NCBI RefSeq assembly: GCF_022763245.1 | Contig: NZ_JALEGV010000037.1 | Span: 62,001 to 126,000, forward strand | DNA length: 64,000 nt | Direction of reading: 5' to 3' | DNA from: Oricola sp. | Lineage (GTDB): Bacteria > Pseudomonadota > Alphaproteobacteria > Rhizobiales > Rhizobiaceae | Shown here: positions 36,509 through 45,462 of the stretch, piece by piece | How positions within the stretch are numbered: the first letter of the stretch is position 1 | Layout of the letters: every line of letters begins with the position of its first letter | Program-made: the position numbers and the translations under genes | The notes under the pieces: generated by a model | The model's input: only the letters and a program-made list of their open reading frames with translations | Told to the model about the DNA's origin: nothing | The model's database searches: none

Positions 36509-37327
36509 CTACAGGTAGTAGACCGCCTCGTCCTCGATCTCCGCCTGCAGGGCGCGCATGTTCACGATGCGGATGCGGCCGTATCCGACCTCGATCATGC
36601 CCGCGCGCTCCAGGTCCTTCAGCACCTTGTTGATCGTCGGGCGCGTGCATTGCACGAAATTGCCGAGCGCTTCCTGGGTGATCGCGATGTCCGCGGGCTT
36701 TTCTCCGCCATATCGCGGATCGCCGGCCAGCATGACGAGCGTCCGGCGCACCCGGTTCTCCAGGTTCTGCAGCGTCGCGTTGGAGATGAGGGAGAAGGAC
36801 TTCTTCAGCCGATAGTTCAGCGCCTTGGCAACCAGGAGCGCGATTTCGGGATGGTGCGCAAACGATGCGCGGATGTCGGAACAGTAGAGGGCCACGAGTT
36901 CCGTCTTCGCGACCGCCGCGCAATCCCAGTGGGATTTGGTCGGCTCCGGAATGCCCATGATGCCGAAGAACGAGCCGCGCCGAACGACGGAGGAGGAGGC
37001 TTCGCAGCCTTCGATGCTGGTGATCGACGAGCGTATGCCGCCGCTGAGAACGACGCCCGCATAGCGGATTTCATCGCCGCGCGCGACAACGCGTTCGCCC
37101 GCGTCGAATGTGACCAGGCGCGCCTTGCGGACGAGGTAATCGAGAGACGGATCCGAAAGTTCCGCGAACAGGGGGCTGAGGAGCAATCCACGGCGATAGG
37201 CCGTCATTCGGTCCTCCGACCTGTCAGCCACTTTCAGTCTCGCGCCTTTGAAGACGCCGTCCTGTGTGACGTTGCCGCCGACCGGCGGCCTGTCGTCGAA
37301 TACCGATTCCGAACCTCGCTTCAACAT
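36509..37327 (-). CDS. Crp/Fnr-family transcriptional regulator
   Basis: A 272-residue regulator from ATG 37327 (after GGGAGGA). An N-terminal extension of ~40 residues is followed by a cyclic-nucleotide-binding-like beta-roll (SPLFAELSDPSLDYLVRKAR) and a C-terminal winged helix-turn-helix at ~215-249 (ITQEALGNFVQCTRPTINKV). The Fnr Fe-S cysteine cluster is absent, so it is not an oxygen sensor of the Fnr type; the effector is unknown. It is divergent from the aldehyde dehydrogenase gene and upstream of tctC. Dyads with Crp spacing occur before several operons of this locus, so it is the likely local regulator. Confidence 0.9.
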   Translation of the reverse strand: MLKRGSESVFDDRPPVGGNVTQDGVFKGARLKVADRSEDRMTAYRRGLLLSPLFAELSDPSLDYLVRKARLVTFDAGERVVARGDEIRYAGVVLSGGIRSSITSIEGCEASSSVVRRGSFFGIMGIPEPTKSHWDCAAVAKTELVALYCSDIRASFAHHPEIALLVAKALNYRLKKSFSLISNATLQNLENRVRRTLVMLAGDPRYGGEKPADIAITQEALGNFVQCTRPTINKVLKDLERAGMIEVGYGRIRIVNMRALQAEIEDEAVYYL

Positions 37328-37426
37328 ATCCAATCCTCCCACCCGGCGGCTTGGCGATCGCGACCGAGGCCACGGATTTATCCGCCAATTCGGCGATGAA
37401 TTCAATCGTGAGCCTCTTCGGGCAAC

Positions 37427-37442
37427 TGTCACCTCGCTGACA
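37427..37442. promoter_or_regulatory. Perfect Crp/Fnr-geometry dyad in the crp/aldehyde dehydrogenase region
   Basis: TGTCA-CCTCGC-TGACA, a perfect 5-bp dyad with the 6-bp spacing of Crp sites. It is in the divergent intergenic region, 100 nt before the crp start and 60 nt before the aldehyde dehydrogenase start. Suggests autoregulation and control of the catabolic gene. Confidence 0.65.
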
Positions 37443-37501
37443 CTCTTTTTCGAACGGCACGTTCAGCATTCGCGCTCAACGACAAATGACGGGTGCTAGG
37501 C

Positions 37502-38974
37502 ATGAGTATTTTGGGTGGGGCCGCAGGCGCGGCGATCGATGGTCGGATGCTGATCGGACGCAACTGGTCGGCTTCGGAAAGCCAGGATGTCATCGAGGTG
37601 GTCAACCCCGCGGACCTGTCGCTGGTCGGCACCGTGCCGAACGCCACGCCGAAGGACGCGGAGCAGGCGGTCGCCGCCGCCTACGCCGCGCAGGCCGGAT
37701 GGGCGGGCCGCCTGGCCGGCGAACGCGCCCGCCTGTTGCGCGGCTGGGCCGACCTGGTACGTGCGAACCGCGTGGAACTGGCGCGGCTGCTGACGACGGA
37801 ACAGGGCAAGCCCCTCGCCGAGTCGCTGGGCGAAGCCGACGTGACCGCAGACTTCATCGACTGGTTCGCCGAGGAGGGCCGTCGCGCCTACGGCCAGGTG
37901 ATCCCCGAATTCGCCGCCGGAAAGCAGTTGGTCGTCACTCGTGAGCCGGTTGGCGTGGCGGTCGCGATCACGCCCTGGAATTTCCCGTTGTCGATGGTCG
38001 CACGCAAGATCGCGCCGGCGATCGCGGCGGGCTGCGCCACGGTGCTGAAGCCGTCCGAGGACGCGCCCTTCACCTCGCTTGCGCTGGCCGAACTCGCGCA
38101 TGAGGCGGGGATTCCCGACGGCGTCGTCAACGTCATCACCTGTTCGCGGGAAAATGCGGTCGAGACCGTCAAGGCGCTGCTCGCCGACACGCGCGTGCGC
38201 AAGCTCTCCTTCACCGGATCGACGGTGGTCGGCAAGATCCTGCTCGCGCTTGCGGCGGGCACGGTGAAACGGGTCTCGATGGAGCTCGGCGGCAACGCGC
38301 CGTTCGTCGTGTTCGACGACGCCGACCTCGACAAGGCGCTTGCCGGCTTCATGGCGGCGAAGTTCCGCAATGCCGGACAGGTCTGCATCGCGCCGAACCG
38401 GCTGCTGGTTCAGGATGCGGTCCATGACAGTTTCGTCGACCAGCTCGCCGAACGCGTCAAGGCGCTGAATGTCGGGCCGGGGCTGGAAGAGGGGACGCAG
38501 ATCGGTCCGCTGATCAACCGTCGCGGCATGGAAAAGGCGCTCGGCCTCGTGCGCGATGCGGTGCGCGACGGCGCCGAGCTCGTCACCGGAGGCGAAGTCC
38601 ATGCGCGAGGCGGCAGTTTCCTGCAGCCGACCATCCTGACGGGCGTCAATTCGCAGATGCGCATCTTCCGCGAGGAGGCCTTCGGGCCGGTCGTTCCGGT
38701 GGTCCGGTTTTCCGGGGAAGACGAAGCCATCGCGCTCGCAAACGACACGGACGCCGGTCTTGCCGCCTATTTCTATTCGCGTGACGTGAACCGCGTCTGG
38801 CGCGTGTCCAAGGCGATCGAGTCGGGCATGATCGGGGTCAATGACGGCGTCATTTCCACACCCGTCGCACCGTTCGGCGGCGTCAAGGAAAGCGGCCTCG
38901 GCCGCGAAGGCGGTCAGTCCGGAATCATGGAATATCTGGAAGAGAAGTACCTGTGCATGGGCATCGACAAATGA
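37502..38974 (+). CDS. NAD(P)-dependent aldehyde dehydrogenase (succinate-semialdehyde dehydrogenase-like)
   Basis: Oxidises an aldehyde to its acid. It has 490 residues from ATG 37502; a GTG three codons upstream is an alternative. The layout is that of the GabD-type subfamily: TPWNFPLSM, KPSEDAPFTSLALAEL, FTGSTVVGK, catalytic Glu261 (MELGGNAP) and Cys295 (GQVCIAPNR). It is divergent from the Crp/Fnr regulator. In context it would oxidise the aldehyde formed by the GMC oxidoreductase, giving the acid for the CoA-transferase. A semialdehyde substrate fits the subfamily but is inferred. Confidence 0.92.
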   Translation: MSILGGAAGAAIDGRMLIGRNWSASESQDVIEVVNPADLSLVGTVPNATPKDAEQAVAAAYAAQAGWAGRLAGERARLLRGWADLVRANRVELARLLTTEQGKPLAESLGEADVTADFIDWFAEEGRRAYGQVIPEFAAGKQLVVTREPVGVAVAITPWNFPLSMVARKIAPAIAAGCATVLKPSEDAPFTSLALAELAHEAGIPDGVVNVITCSRENAVETVKALLADTRVRKLSFTGSTVVGKILLALAAGTVKRVSMELGGNAPFVVFDDADLDKALAGFMAAKFRNAGQVCIAPNRLLVQDAVHDSFVDQLAERVKALNVGPGLEEGTQIGPLINRRGMEKALGLVRDAVRDGAELVTGGEVHARGGSFLQPTILTGVNSQMRIFREEAFGPVVPVVRFSGEDEAIALANDTDAGLAAYFYSRDVNRVWRVSKAIESGMIGVNDGVISTPVAPFGGVKESGLGREGGQSGIMEYLEEKYLCMGIDK

Positions 38975-38983
38975 TGCCGGATT

Positions 38984-38999
38984 TGTAAACCGAAAGACA
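38984..38999. promoter_or_regulatory. Weak Crp/Fnr-geometry dyad upstream of tctA
   Basis: TGTAA-N6-AGACA, 8 of 10 matches to the local consensus, with outer T/A extending to TTGT...ACAA. It lies 10 nt after the aldehyde dehydrogenase stop and about 150 nt before tctA. Confidence 0.4.
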
Positions 39000-39001
39000 A
39001 T

Positions 39002-39050
39002 GGCGGGTGTCCTGCCCGCCTAGGATTGCGCTCGCCGCCCGGAGCGGCGG
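39002..39050 (+). terminator. Two GC hairpins between aldehyde dehydrogenase and tctA
   Basis: GGCGGG/CCCGCC (39002-39007 with 39015-39020) and CCGCC/GGCGG (39035-39039 with 39046-39050). No T-tract follows, so they may be attenuators or rho-dependent pause sites rather than a classic terminator. Confidence 0.4.
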
Positions 39051-39146
39051 GAGGGATCGCGCCTGTCGCTTGCCGGCCATGCCGCCGGACGGTGCGCACG
39101 CAACACGACGGAGCAGCGTTTCCGTTTCAGCGGAGGAAGGGTTTGA

Positions 39147-40670
39147 ATGCTCGACGTATTGAACGGTAGCTGGGAAGGCCTGCTATTCGTGTTCCACTGG
39201 AAGACCTTCATGTTCATGATGATGGGTATTTCAGTCGGCATGATCTTCGGCCTCATCCCGGGGCTGAGCGGCCTGACGGGCATGAGCCTGCTCCTGCCGA
39301 TCGCCATCACCCAGCCGCCGGAAACGGCGGTCGCGTTCCTCCTCGGCATGTATTCGGTCACGACGCAGACCGACGCCATCCCGGCCGTCCTGATTGGTGT
39401 GCCGGGCACCGCCGCCGCCCAGGCCACCTATCTCGACGGCTATCCGATGGCAAAGCGGGGCGAGGCGGGCAGGGCGCTCAGCGCGTCCTACTTCGCCAGC
39501 GTCTGGGGCACGCTCGTCTCCACCGTGGTCATCATCCTGTTCCTGCCGGTGCTGCGCAATGTGATCGACAATTTCGCCTCGCCGGAATTTTTCATGACGT
39601 CGCTGTTCGGCCTCGTCCTGGCGTCGTCGCTCGTCGGCACGTCGGTCGCGCGCGGATTGATCGTCGCGTTTCTCGGCCTCTTGCTCTCGACCATCGGCTT
39701 TGCGGAATATGCGCGTCAATCCCGCTTCACGATGGACATTCCCTACCTGGAAGCCGGCATCCCGATTGTGCCGATCGCGCTCGGCCTCTTTGCGCTTCCC
39801 GAAGTGCTGGACATGCTGCTCAAGCGCAGCTCGATCGCCGGAGACGGCAACGACCTCGATCCGAAGACCGGCGCGCTTGCAGGCTTCCGCGACACGATGC
39901 GCAACCGCTGGCTGGTGCTTCGCACCGGGCTGATCGGCTGCGTCTCCGGGATGATCCCCGGTCTCGGAGGCACTGTCGCCGAGTGGCTGAGCTACGGCCA
40001 TGCCGTGCAATCGGCCAAGGATTCGTCGATGTTCGGAAAGGGGGACATCCGTGGCGTGATCGCGCCTGAATCCGGAACCGCGGCGCAAAAGCCTGGCGCC
40101 CTCGTTCCCACGCTGGCGCTTGGCATTCCGGGCAACGCCTCGATGGCGGTCATGATGGGCGCGCTGCTCATCGTCGGTATCCGTCCGGGTCCGTCCATGC
40201 TCTTCGAGAACCTGCCGCTGACCTTCCAGATGACGTGGACCGTCGTGATCTCGAACCTGATCGTCGCTTTCCTCTGCCTCTGGCTGCAGCGCTATCTCAT
40301 CAAGATCTGCTTCGTGCGCGCCGACATCATCGCGCCGACCATCTTCTGCTTCATGATCGTCGGCGCGATGCTCTCGACCAACGGCATCGGCGACATCGTC
40401 CTGTTCGGGATTTTCGGAGTGGTCGGCTACATCTTCAAGCACTCCGACTGGCCGCGCGTTCCGCTGATCATCGGTTTCGTTCTCGGCGGACTTCTCGAGA
40501 ACAATCTCTGGATCACGACGCGCCGCTACGACGCCGCCTTCCTGTGGGAGCGCCCCATCGTCATCGTCCTGGAGATCATGATCGTGGCGATCGTCTCGAG
40601 CGTGCTGTTCGCCCGGATGCGCAAGCAGCGCGTCCAGGTGGCGCAAAGCGAACAATCCTTCGAGGACTGA
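39147..40670 (+). CDS. tctA: Tripartite tricarboxylate transporter large permease (TctA)
   Basis: The 507-residue inner-membrane permease of a TTT importer, with about 12 helices in two repeats. Family motifs include GLIPGLSGLTGMSLLLP, YSVTTQTDAIPAVLIGVPGT, and in the second half GMIPGLGGTVAEWLSYGHAV with PTLALGIPGNASMAVMMGAL. ATG 39147 follows GGAGGA. The small permease tctB follows with 11 nt between. Two candidate binding proteins (35133, 50589) may share it. Confidence 0.95.
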   Translation: MLDVLNGSWEGLLFVFHWKTFMFMMMGISVGMIFGLIPGLSGLTGMSLLLPIAITQPPETAVAFLLGMYSVTTQTDAIPAVLIGVPGTAAAQATYLDGYPMAKRGEAGRALSASYFASVWGTLVSTVVIILFLPVLRNVIDNFASPEFFMTSLFGLVLASSLVGTSVARGLIVAFLGLLLSTIGFAEYARQSRFTMDIPYLEAGIPIVPIALGLFALPEVLDMLLKRSSIAGDGNDLDPKTGALAGFRDTMRNRWLVLRTGLIGCVSGMIPGLGGTVAEWLSYGHAVQSAKDSSMFGKGDIRGVIAPESGTAAQKPGALVPTLALGIPGNASMAVMMGALLIVGIRPGPSMLFENLPLTFQMTWTVVISNLIVAFLCLWLQRYLIKICFVRADIIAPTIFCFMIVGAMLSTNGIGDIVLFGIFGVVGYIFKHSDWPRVPLIIGFVLGGLLENNLWITTRRYDAAFLWERPIVIVLEIMIVAIVSSVLFARMRKQRVQVAQSEQSFED

Positions 40671-40681
40671 GGAGCACCTTC

Positions 40682-41173
40682 ATGGCGATCGTTCGCAAAA
40701 AACCGGCGGGTTCCGTCACCTGGTGGCTCGGGGTGGTCCTGTTCATCCTCGCCGCTTGCGCGTTGTACATCGGTCGCGGTTACGGCCGTGCCGGCGTCAT
40801 GCCGAGCCTGACCGCGATCGCGATCATGGTCATCGCCGGGCTCCACACGGTCTCGGGCCTGATGTTCGGCGTTTTCGCCAATGACGACGAGTGGCACTCC
40901 GACGACGAGCGCAGGGCGTTCGCACGACGTCGGCGCATCTATGCGTCGATCGGACTGGCCGTGGCGGTCTTCATCTGGCTGGTCGGCTTCCACATCACGT
41001 TGCCGATCTTCCTGTTTCTGTTCGTCGGGTTGTCGACGCGCCGCTGGCTGACCGCGGGCGTTCTCGGGATTGCGATATGGGCCTTCACCTATGTCCTGCT
41101 CAACAAGGTGATGCACATCGCCTTCCCGGCGTCCGTTCTGCAGAATTTTCTTGTCGCGCGCGGATACTACTGA
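40682..41173 (+). CDS. tctB: Tripartite tricarboxylate transporter small permease (TctB)
   Basis: A 163-residue protein with four hydrophobic helices, the expected topology and size of TctB. The N-terminus is short and basic (MAIVRKKPAGSVTWWLGVVL), and a charged loop sits in the middle (DDEWHSDDERRAFARRRR). Its ribosome site GAGGAG overlaps the tctA stop. It is followed by the first sulfatase gene after 33 nt, so import and desulfation are on one transcript. Confidence 0.88.
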   Translation: MAIVRKKPAGSVTWWLGVVLFILAACALYIGRGYGRAGVMPSLTAIAIMVIAGLHTVSGLMFGVFANDDEWHSDDERRAFARRRRIYASIGLAVAVFIWLVGFHITLPIFLFLFVGLSTRRWLTAGVLGIAIWAFTYVLLNKVMHIAFPASVLQNFLVARGYY

Positions 41174-41206
41174 CCGCGCGCAACCGGTTGAGTGAAAGGG
41201 AGAGAG

Positions 41207-42712
41207 ATGGCCAAGAGGTCGAATATTGTATTCATCATGCCCGACCAGCAGCGCGCGGACATGATGGGGTCCTATGGCGACCCGTCGGCGAAAACGCCGA
41301 ACACCGACAGGCTGGCCGCCGAGGGGATCCAGTTTGAGAACTGCATCTGCCAGGCGCCCTTGTGCATGCCGTCGCGGGCATCGATGCTGAGCGAGCGCTA
41401 CGTGCGCGACCACGGCGTCTTCCAGAACAGCTCCGTCGTCCAGCCCACGGTGCCCACCTTCGTCCAGGCGCTGCGTGACGCCGGGTATCACACGGTGCAG
41501 ACCGGCAAGACCCACCTCTACACGCATCTGCCCTGGAGCGCCGACGAGCACATGAACTCGCGCGCGCACATCCTGAAGGATTACGGCTTCGCCGAGACGC
41601 ACGAGATCGCGGGCAAGGAGGCGACCCTCCGCGTCGATTCGATCTACACGGACTATCTCAGGAAACGTGGCCTGCTCGACGATTACCGGACATATCTCGC
41701 CAGCCGCAACAAGCACACGCTGGAAGAGGATCCGAACCTCAAGCCGGCCACGGCCTGGAACGCCGATCCGCTGCCGCTTCCGCTGGAGGCGCATATGGAC
41801 GTCTGGCTCGGCGATTACACGGCCGACTGGATCCGGTCCTACGATCGCGACGAGCCGTTCTTCCTGCAGGTCGGGTTCGGCGGCCCGCACGATCCCTGGG
41901 ATGCGCCGGTCGAGGCGCTGGAGGCTTACGGCGACCCGGAGATCACGATGCCGGGCAGCTTCGAGCCGCCGGAGATCCCGGAGGACGGACCGCTCTCCGT
42001 CTTCCTGTCGGTCTTCACCGAATATTGCGACACCGACACGATGACGCTGGAGGCGATCCGCAAGGCGCGCCGCGCCTACTACGCCAACATGATGATGATC
42101 GACGAGTCCATCGGCAAGATCATCGCCGCGCTGGAGGAGAAGGGCGAACTGGACAACACCTGGTTCGTCTACGTTTCCGACCATGGCGAGATGATGGGCG
42201 AGCACCGGATGGTCAAGAAGATGGTCTTCTACGAGCCCTCGGTGCGCGTGCCCATGATCATCCGTCCGCCGGGCGGCATGGAAGGCAAGCAGGTCGAAGA
42301 CCTCGTCGATCTGTTCGACATTTCGGCGACGTTCCGCGCGATCGCCGGCGCGCAGATGCCGTCCTCGCATGCCCAGTCGCTTCTGCCGGCCCTTGAAGGG
42401 GAATCGGTCGCCCGCGAGGTCGCGATCTCCGAGGCCTACGGGGTGGCGATGTTCCGAACCGCAACCGAGAAGCTCGTGGTTTACGAGGACACGGGCGAAG
42501 CGATGCAGTTCTTCGATCTCGTCGCCGATCCGCTGGAGAACGACAACCTTGTCGGCAAGGGTGTCGCGGACGACCGGATCGAGGCTCTGCAGGCCCGCTA
42601 TGCCCGGCCGTTCCTGTCGATCCGGCCCGTGCGGCCGCATCGCTCGATGGTCGAGCGCAAGGTGCTCGCCAAGAACACGTTCTTCCTGCCGGAAGCCGTT
42701 TTTTCCGAGTGA
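41207..42712 (+). CDS. Type I sulfatase 1 (cytoplasmic)
   Basis: Formylglycine-dependent sulfate ester hydrolase of 501 residues, ATG 41207 after AGGGAGAG. The activation motif is Cys53-Met-Pro-Ser-Arg57. The metal site includes Asp13 (FIMPDQQR) and VSDHGEMMGEH; the GKTHLYTHLPW segment carries the Lys/His pair of the active site. There is no signal peptide, so it works in the cytoplasm. It is directly downstream of tctAB. Substrate unknown; the protein resembles arylsulfatase A-type sulfatases broadly. Confidence 0.92.
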   Translation: MAKRSNIVFIMPDQQRADMMGSYGDPSAKTPNTDRLAAEGIQFENCICQAPLCMPSRASMLSERYVRDHGVFQNSSVVQPTVPTFVQALRDAGYHTVQTGKTHLYTHLPWSADEHMNSRAHILKDYGFAETHEIAGKEATLRVDSIYTDYLRKRGLLDDYRTYLASRNKHTLEEDPNLKPATAWNADPLPLPLEAHMDVWLGDYTADWIRSYDRDEPFFLQVGFGGPHDPWDAPVEALEAYGDPEITMPGSFEPPEIPEDGPLSVFLSVFTEYCDTDTMTLEAIRKARRAYYANMMMIDESIGKIIAALEEKGELDNTWFVYVSDHGEMMGEHRMVKKMVFYEPSVRVPMIIRPPGGMEGKQVEDLVDLFDISATFRAIAGAQMPSSHAQSLLPALEGESVAREVAISEAYGVAMFRTATEKLVVYEDTGEAMQFFDLVADPLENDNLVGKGVADDRIEALQARYARPFLSIRPVRPHRSMVERKVLAKNTFFLPEAVFSE

Positions 42713-42733
42713 ACCGGATCGCTTTTTCGAGAA

Positions 42734-42749
42734 TGTCCGGGCGGTGACA
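42734..42749. promoter_or_regulatory. Crp/Fnr-geometry dyad between sulfatase 1 and the (alpha/alpha)6 protein
   Basis: TGTCC-N6-TGACA, 9 of 10 matches to TGTCA-N6-TGACA. It sits 98 nt before the start at 42847, in the only gap of the 39-46 kb gene run long enough for a promoter. Confidence 0.55.
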
Positions 42750-42846
42750 ATCCTGCCCGGACCAAGGCCCTAGAGTTCCCGCATCAAGGCATACGGCCGC
42801 GACGCCGGCGCGTGTGCCGACATTTCACAAAGACAGGGAGAAGGGC

Positions 42847-43851
42847 ATGTTGACTGCCGACAAATTGCTTGCACGCGGACATCTTGCGCTCGATTGGGCG
42901 GCATCGCTGGTCGATGACGAGGTGGGCTTTCGCGACGCCGGCAACATCATCAACGGCTATTACAAATCGGTGGTCGCCTTCACCACCGGCGGTCGTGTCA
43001 GCGAGGCCCGGCGGATCGCGAACTACATCGAAAAAACGTTCCTTGTGAATGGCGACATCAATGCGCTCGAGGGCGATCCGACGGGCCCCGGCTTCTCCAA
43101 CTATCGCAACGCATGGCTGGGACGCGGCGTGCATGTGCTCGGCCGCTATGACCTTTCCCGTGCTCTGGGCGACTTCATCGAGGGGCAGATCGACCCGTTG
43201 ACCGGCGGTCTGTTTGCCGACCCGCACGCGCCGGCCGAAAAGCGCGAAACCTGCTGGGGCTCCACCGGGTCCGGTGTCCTGGCTCTGATCGCCATGGGGC
43301 GCCTGGCCGCGGCCCAGCGGGCGGGTGACTACATGATCGCCATGATGGACGATCAGCCCGACGCCAAGGGCAAGCTCTATCTGCGCCGCGACGCCAGCGG
43401 CAAGATCATCGACAAGGACATCCGCGAAGGCCTGGCCCTTGTTTACAGCATCGAGATGGGGACACCCGGCCAGGTCTACTGGTACGTCGGCATGGCGATG
43501 AACGCCTGTGCGAACCTCTATCTGGCCACTGGCGACCGCAAGTGGATCGACGGCGGCTACAAGGCGTTCGAATATTTCAAGAATTGCCACGAGGAGATCT
43601 ACCAGATCATCTCCAACGGCAAGGTCGCCTGGGGTCTGGCCGCCATGTACGCGGTGACGGGCGATGCCCAGTTCAAGAAACACGCGCTCGACGCTTGGCA
43701 ATGGCACTACGATGTGCAGTCGCCGGACGGTCGATGGCTGCGCGTCGGCCAGATCGCGTCGCTTGAGGAGCAGCCGGTCCACATCACGCTGGACACGACG
43801 CTGGAGCGCGCGTTCTACATGTTCGAGCTGTCGCGCACGCTGGACATCTGA
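42847..43851 (+). CDS. Predicted (alpha/alpha)6-barrel (six-hairpin glycosidase-like) protein
   Basis: A 334-residue cytoplasmic protein, ATG 42847 after AGGGAG. It is built of regularly spaced helix pairs with small aromatic-rich turns (FSNYRNAWLGRGVHVLGRYD, CWGSTGSGVLALIAMGRL, GQVYWYVGMAMNACANLYLA, VAWGLAAMYAVTGDAQF), the pattern of six-hairpin glycosidase-like or epimerase-type barrels. I cannot place it in a named family and no catalytic residues can be assigned. It lies between two sulfatases and 24 nt before the second, so it probably acts on the same compound, such as a sulfated sugar or glycoside. Confidence 0.7.
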   Translation: MLTADKLLARGHLALDWAASLVDDEVGFRDAGNIINGYYKSVVAFTTGGRVSEARRIANYIEKTFLVNGDINALEGDPTGPGFSNYRNAWLGRGVHVLGRYDLSRALGDFIEGQIDPLTGGLFADPHAPAEKRETCWGSTGSGVLALIAMGRLAAAQRAGDYMIAMMDDQPDAKGKLYLRRDASGKIIDKDIREGLALVYSIEMGTPGQVYWYVGMAMNACANLYLATGDRKWIDGGYKAFEYFKNCHEEIYQIISNGKVAWGLAAMYAVTGDAQFKKHALDAWQWHYDVQSPDGRWLRVGQIASLEEQPVHITLDTTLERAFYMFELSRTLDI

Positions 43852-43875
43852 GGCCAGAGGGGGGAGACGAAATCC

Positions 43876-45438
43876 ATGACAAAGCCATCGAACATTCTGC
43901 TTATCCAGGTCGATGAACTCGCGCCGCAGGCCATGCGCACGCATGGCAACACCGTCGCGAAGACGCCGCATCTCGACGCGCTTGCGGAGCGATCGGTCGT
44001 TTTCGACGCCGCCTACTGCAACTATCCGCTCTGCTCGCCTTCGCGCGCGTCCATGCATGCCGGACGCCTGCCATTCGCCATCCGGCAGTGGGACAACGGA
44101 GCGGAGTTTTCCGCCGACATTCCGACCTTCGCCCATCACCTGCGAAGCCTCGGATACTCGACGAGCCTGTGCGGCAAGATGCATTTCATCGGGCCGGACC
44201 AGTATCACGGCTACGAAGAGCGTCTGACCACGGATGTCTATCCGTCGGATTTCTCCTGGACGTCCAACTGGAACGAGAGGATCCGCAAGGGCGGCGGCAT
44301 TCGCATTCGCAACGTGACCGATGCGGGTCCGTCGGTGCGCAACCTGCAGCAGGATTTCGATGACGAGGTGGCGTTCTGGGGGCTGCAGAAGCTCTTCGAC
44401 CTGGCAAGGGACCCGGAAGACCGGCCGTTCCTGCTGACGATTTCGTTCACCCAGCCGCATCCGCCTTTCGTGGCGCCCCAGGAATATTGGGACCGTTATT
44501 CGGAAGACGAGATCGACATGCCGCGGGTGCCCCCGGTTCCCTACGAGGAACTCGATCCCTTCAATCAGAAGAAGCACATCGCTCAAGGCCTGCATCTCTA
44601 CGACATGACCGAAGAGCGCGTACGCAAATCGCGTCACGCCTACTATGCGATGATGTCGTATATCGATGACCGGGTTGGCCAGTTGATGGCCGCCCTCAAG
44701 TCGACCGGACTGGACGACAACACGGTCGTCATCTTCACCTCGGACCATGGCGAGATGCTCGGCGAGCGCGGCATGTGGATGAAGGACTGCTTCTTCGAGT
44801 GGTCCGCGCGGGTGCCGCTGCTCGTCAGCGGTCCCGGCATCGAGCCGGGGCGGTCCGACAAGGTCGTCTCCCTCGTCGATCTCATGCCGACGATGGTCGA
44901 CATCGCCGGCGGGACGCTCCCCATCGAGACGGGGCAGGACGGCGACAGCCTCGTGCCGCTTCTGAAGGGCGACGAGGCCGGCTGGAAGGACGAGATGATC
45001 TGCGAATATTCCGCGTCGGGCCATCAGGCGCCTTCGCGCATGGTCCGCCGCGGCCGATACAAATATTGGGTCCATCACGGGCTCGAACCGATGATGTTCG
45101 ATGTCGTCGCCGATCCGGACGAACTCAACGGCCTTGCCGGCAACCCGGATTACGCCGAAATCCAGGCCGAACTGCATGCGCGGTTGATGGATGGCTGGGA
45201 GCCCGAAGAGATCAGGCTTGCCTGTATCGAAAGCCAGAGACGACGGCTGTTCCTGCGCGATCTGACGGAGCGGACCCCGAAATACTCCAACTGGTCGCCG
45301 GAAATCTCGCACAATGACGCAAACCGGTATGTGAGGGGCCGACAGGCGGCTTTTCACCGAAAGGCGATGCAGCGCTTCCCCTTCTACGAATCGCCGCCGG
45401 TCGATTTCGAGCCCGAGGACGAGAACCTGAAGCCGTAA
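43876..45438 (+). CDS. Type I sulfatase 2, choline-sulfatase (BetC)-like (cytoplasmic)
   Basis: A 520-residue sulfatase with Cys53-Ser-Pro-Ser-Arg57 and no signal peptide. WDNGAEFSADIPTFAHHLR, GKMHFIGPDQYHGYEERLTT and the TSDHGEMLGERG metal segment closely follow choline-O-sulfatase BetC. The C-terminal ESQRRRLFLRDLTERTPKYS and NRYVRGRQ stretches match the BetC-specific tail. BetC hydrolyses choline-O-sulfate; this paralogue may accept another alkyl sulfate, since no betA/betB pair is adjacent. It is followed 24 nt later by an AbrB-type membrane protein. Confidence 0.88.
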   Translation: MTKPSNILLIQVDELAPQAMRTHGNTVAKTPHLDALAERSVVFDAAYCNYPLCSPSRASMHAGRLPFAIRQWDNGAEFSADIPTFAHHLRSLGYSTSLCGKMHFIGPDQYHGYEERLTTDVYPSDFSWTSNWNERIRKGGGIRIRNVTDAGPSVRNLQQDFDDEVAFWGLQKLFDLARDPEDRPFLLTISFTQPHPPFVAPQEYWDRYSEDEIDMPRVPPVPYEELDPFNQKKHIAQGLHLYDMTEERVRKSRHAYYAMMSYIDDRVGQLMAALKSTGLDDNTVVIFTSDHGEMLGERGMWMKDCFFEWSARVPLLVSGPGIEPGRSDKVVSLVDLMPTMVDIAGGTLPIETGQDGDSLVPLLKGDEAGWKDEMICEYSASGHQAPSRMVRRGRYKYWVHHGLEPMMFDVVADPDELNGLAGNPDYAEIQAELHARLMDGWEPEEIRLACIESQRRRLFLRDLTERTPKYSNWSPEISHNDANRYVRGRQAAFHRKAMQRFPFYESPPVDFEPEDENLKP

Positions 45439-45462
45439 CGGCTGCGACTTCGGGATCTATCG

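Noticed and set aside
40526..42640. 704-codon minus-strand open frame over tctB and sulfatase 1
   Set aside because: Shadow of the coding strand; no domain recognised.
42784..45357. Very long open frame (857 codons) on the minus strand opposite sulfatase 2
   Set aside because: It is the antisense of two well-supported genes, has no recognisable domain, and long antisense frames are expected in GC-rich DNA.
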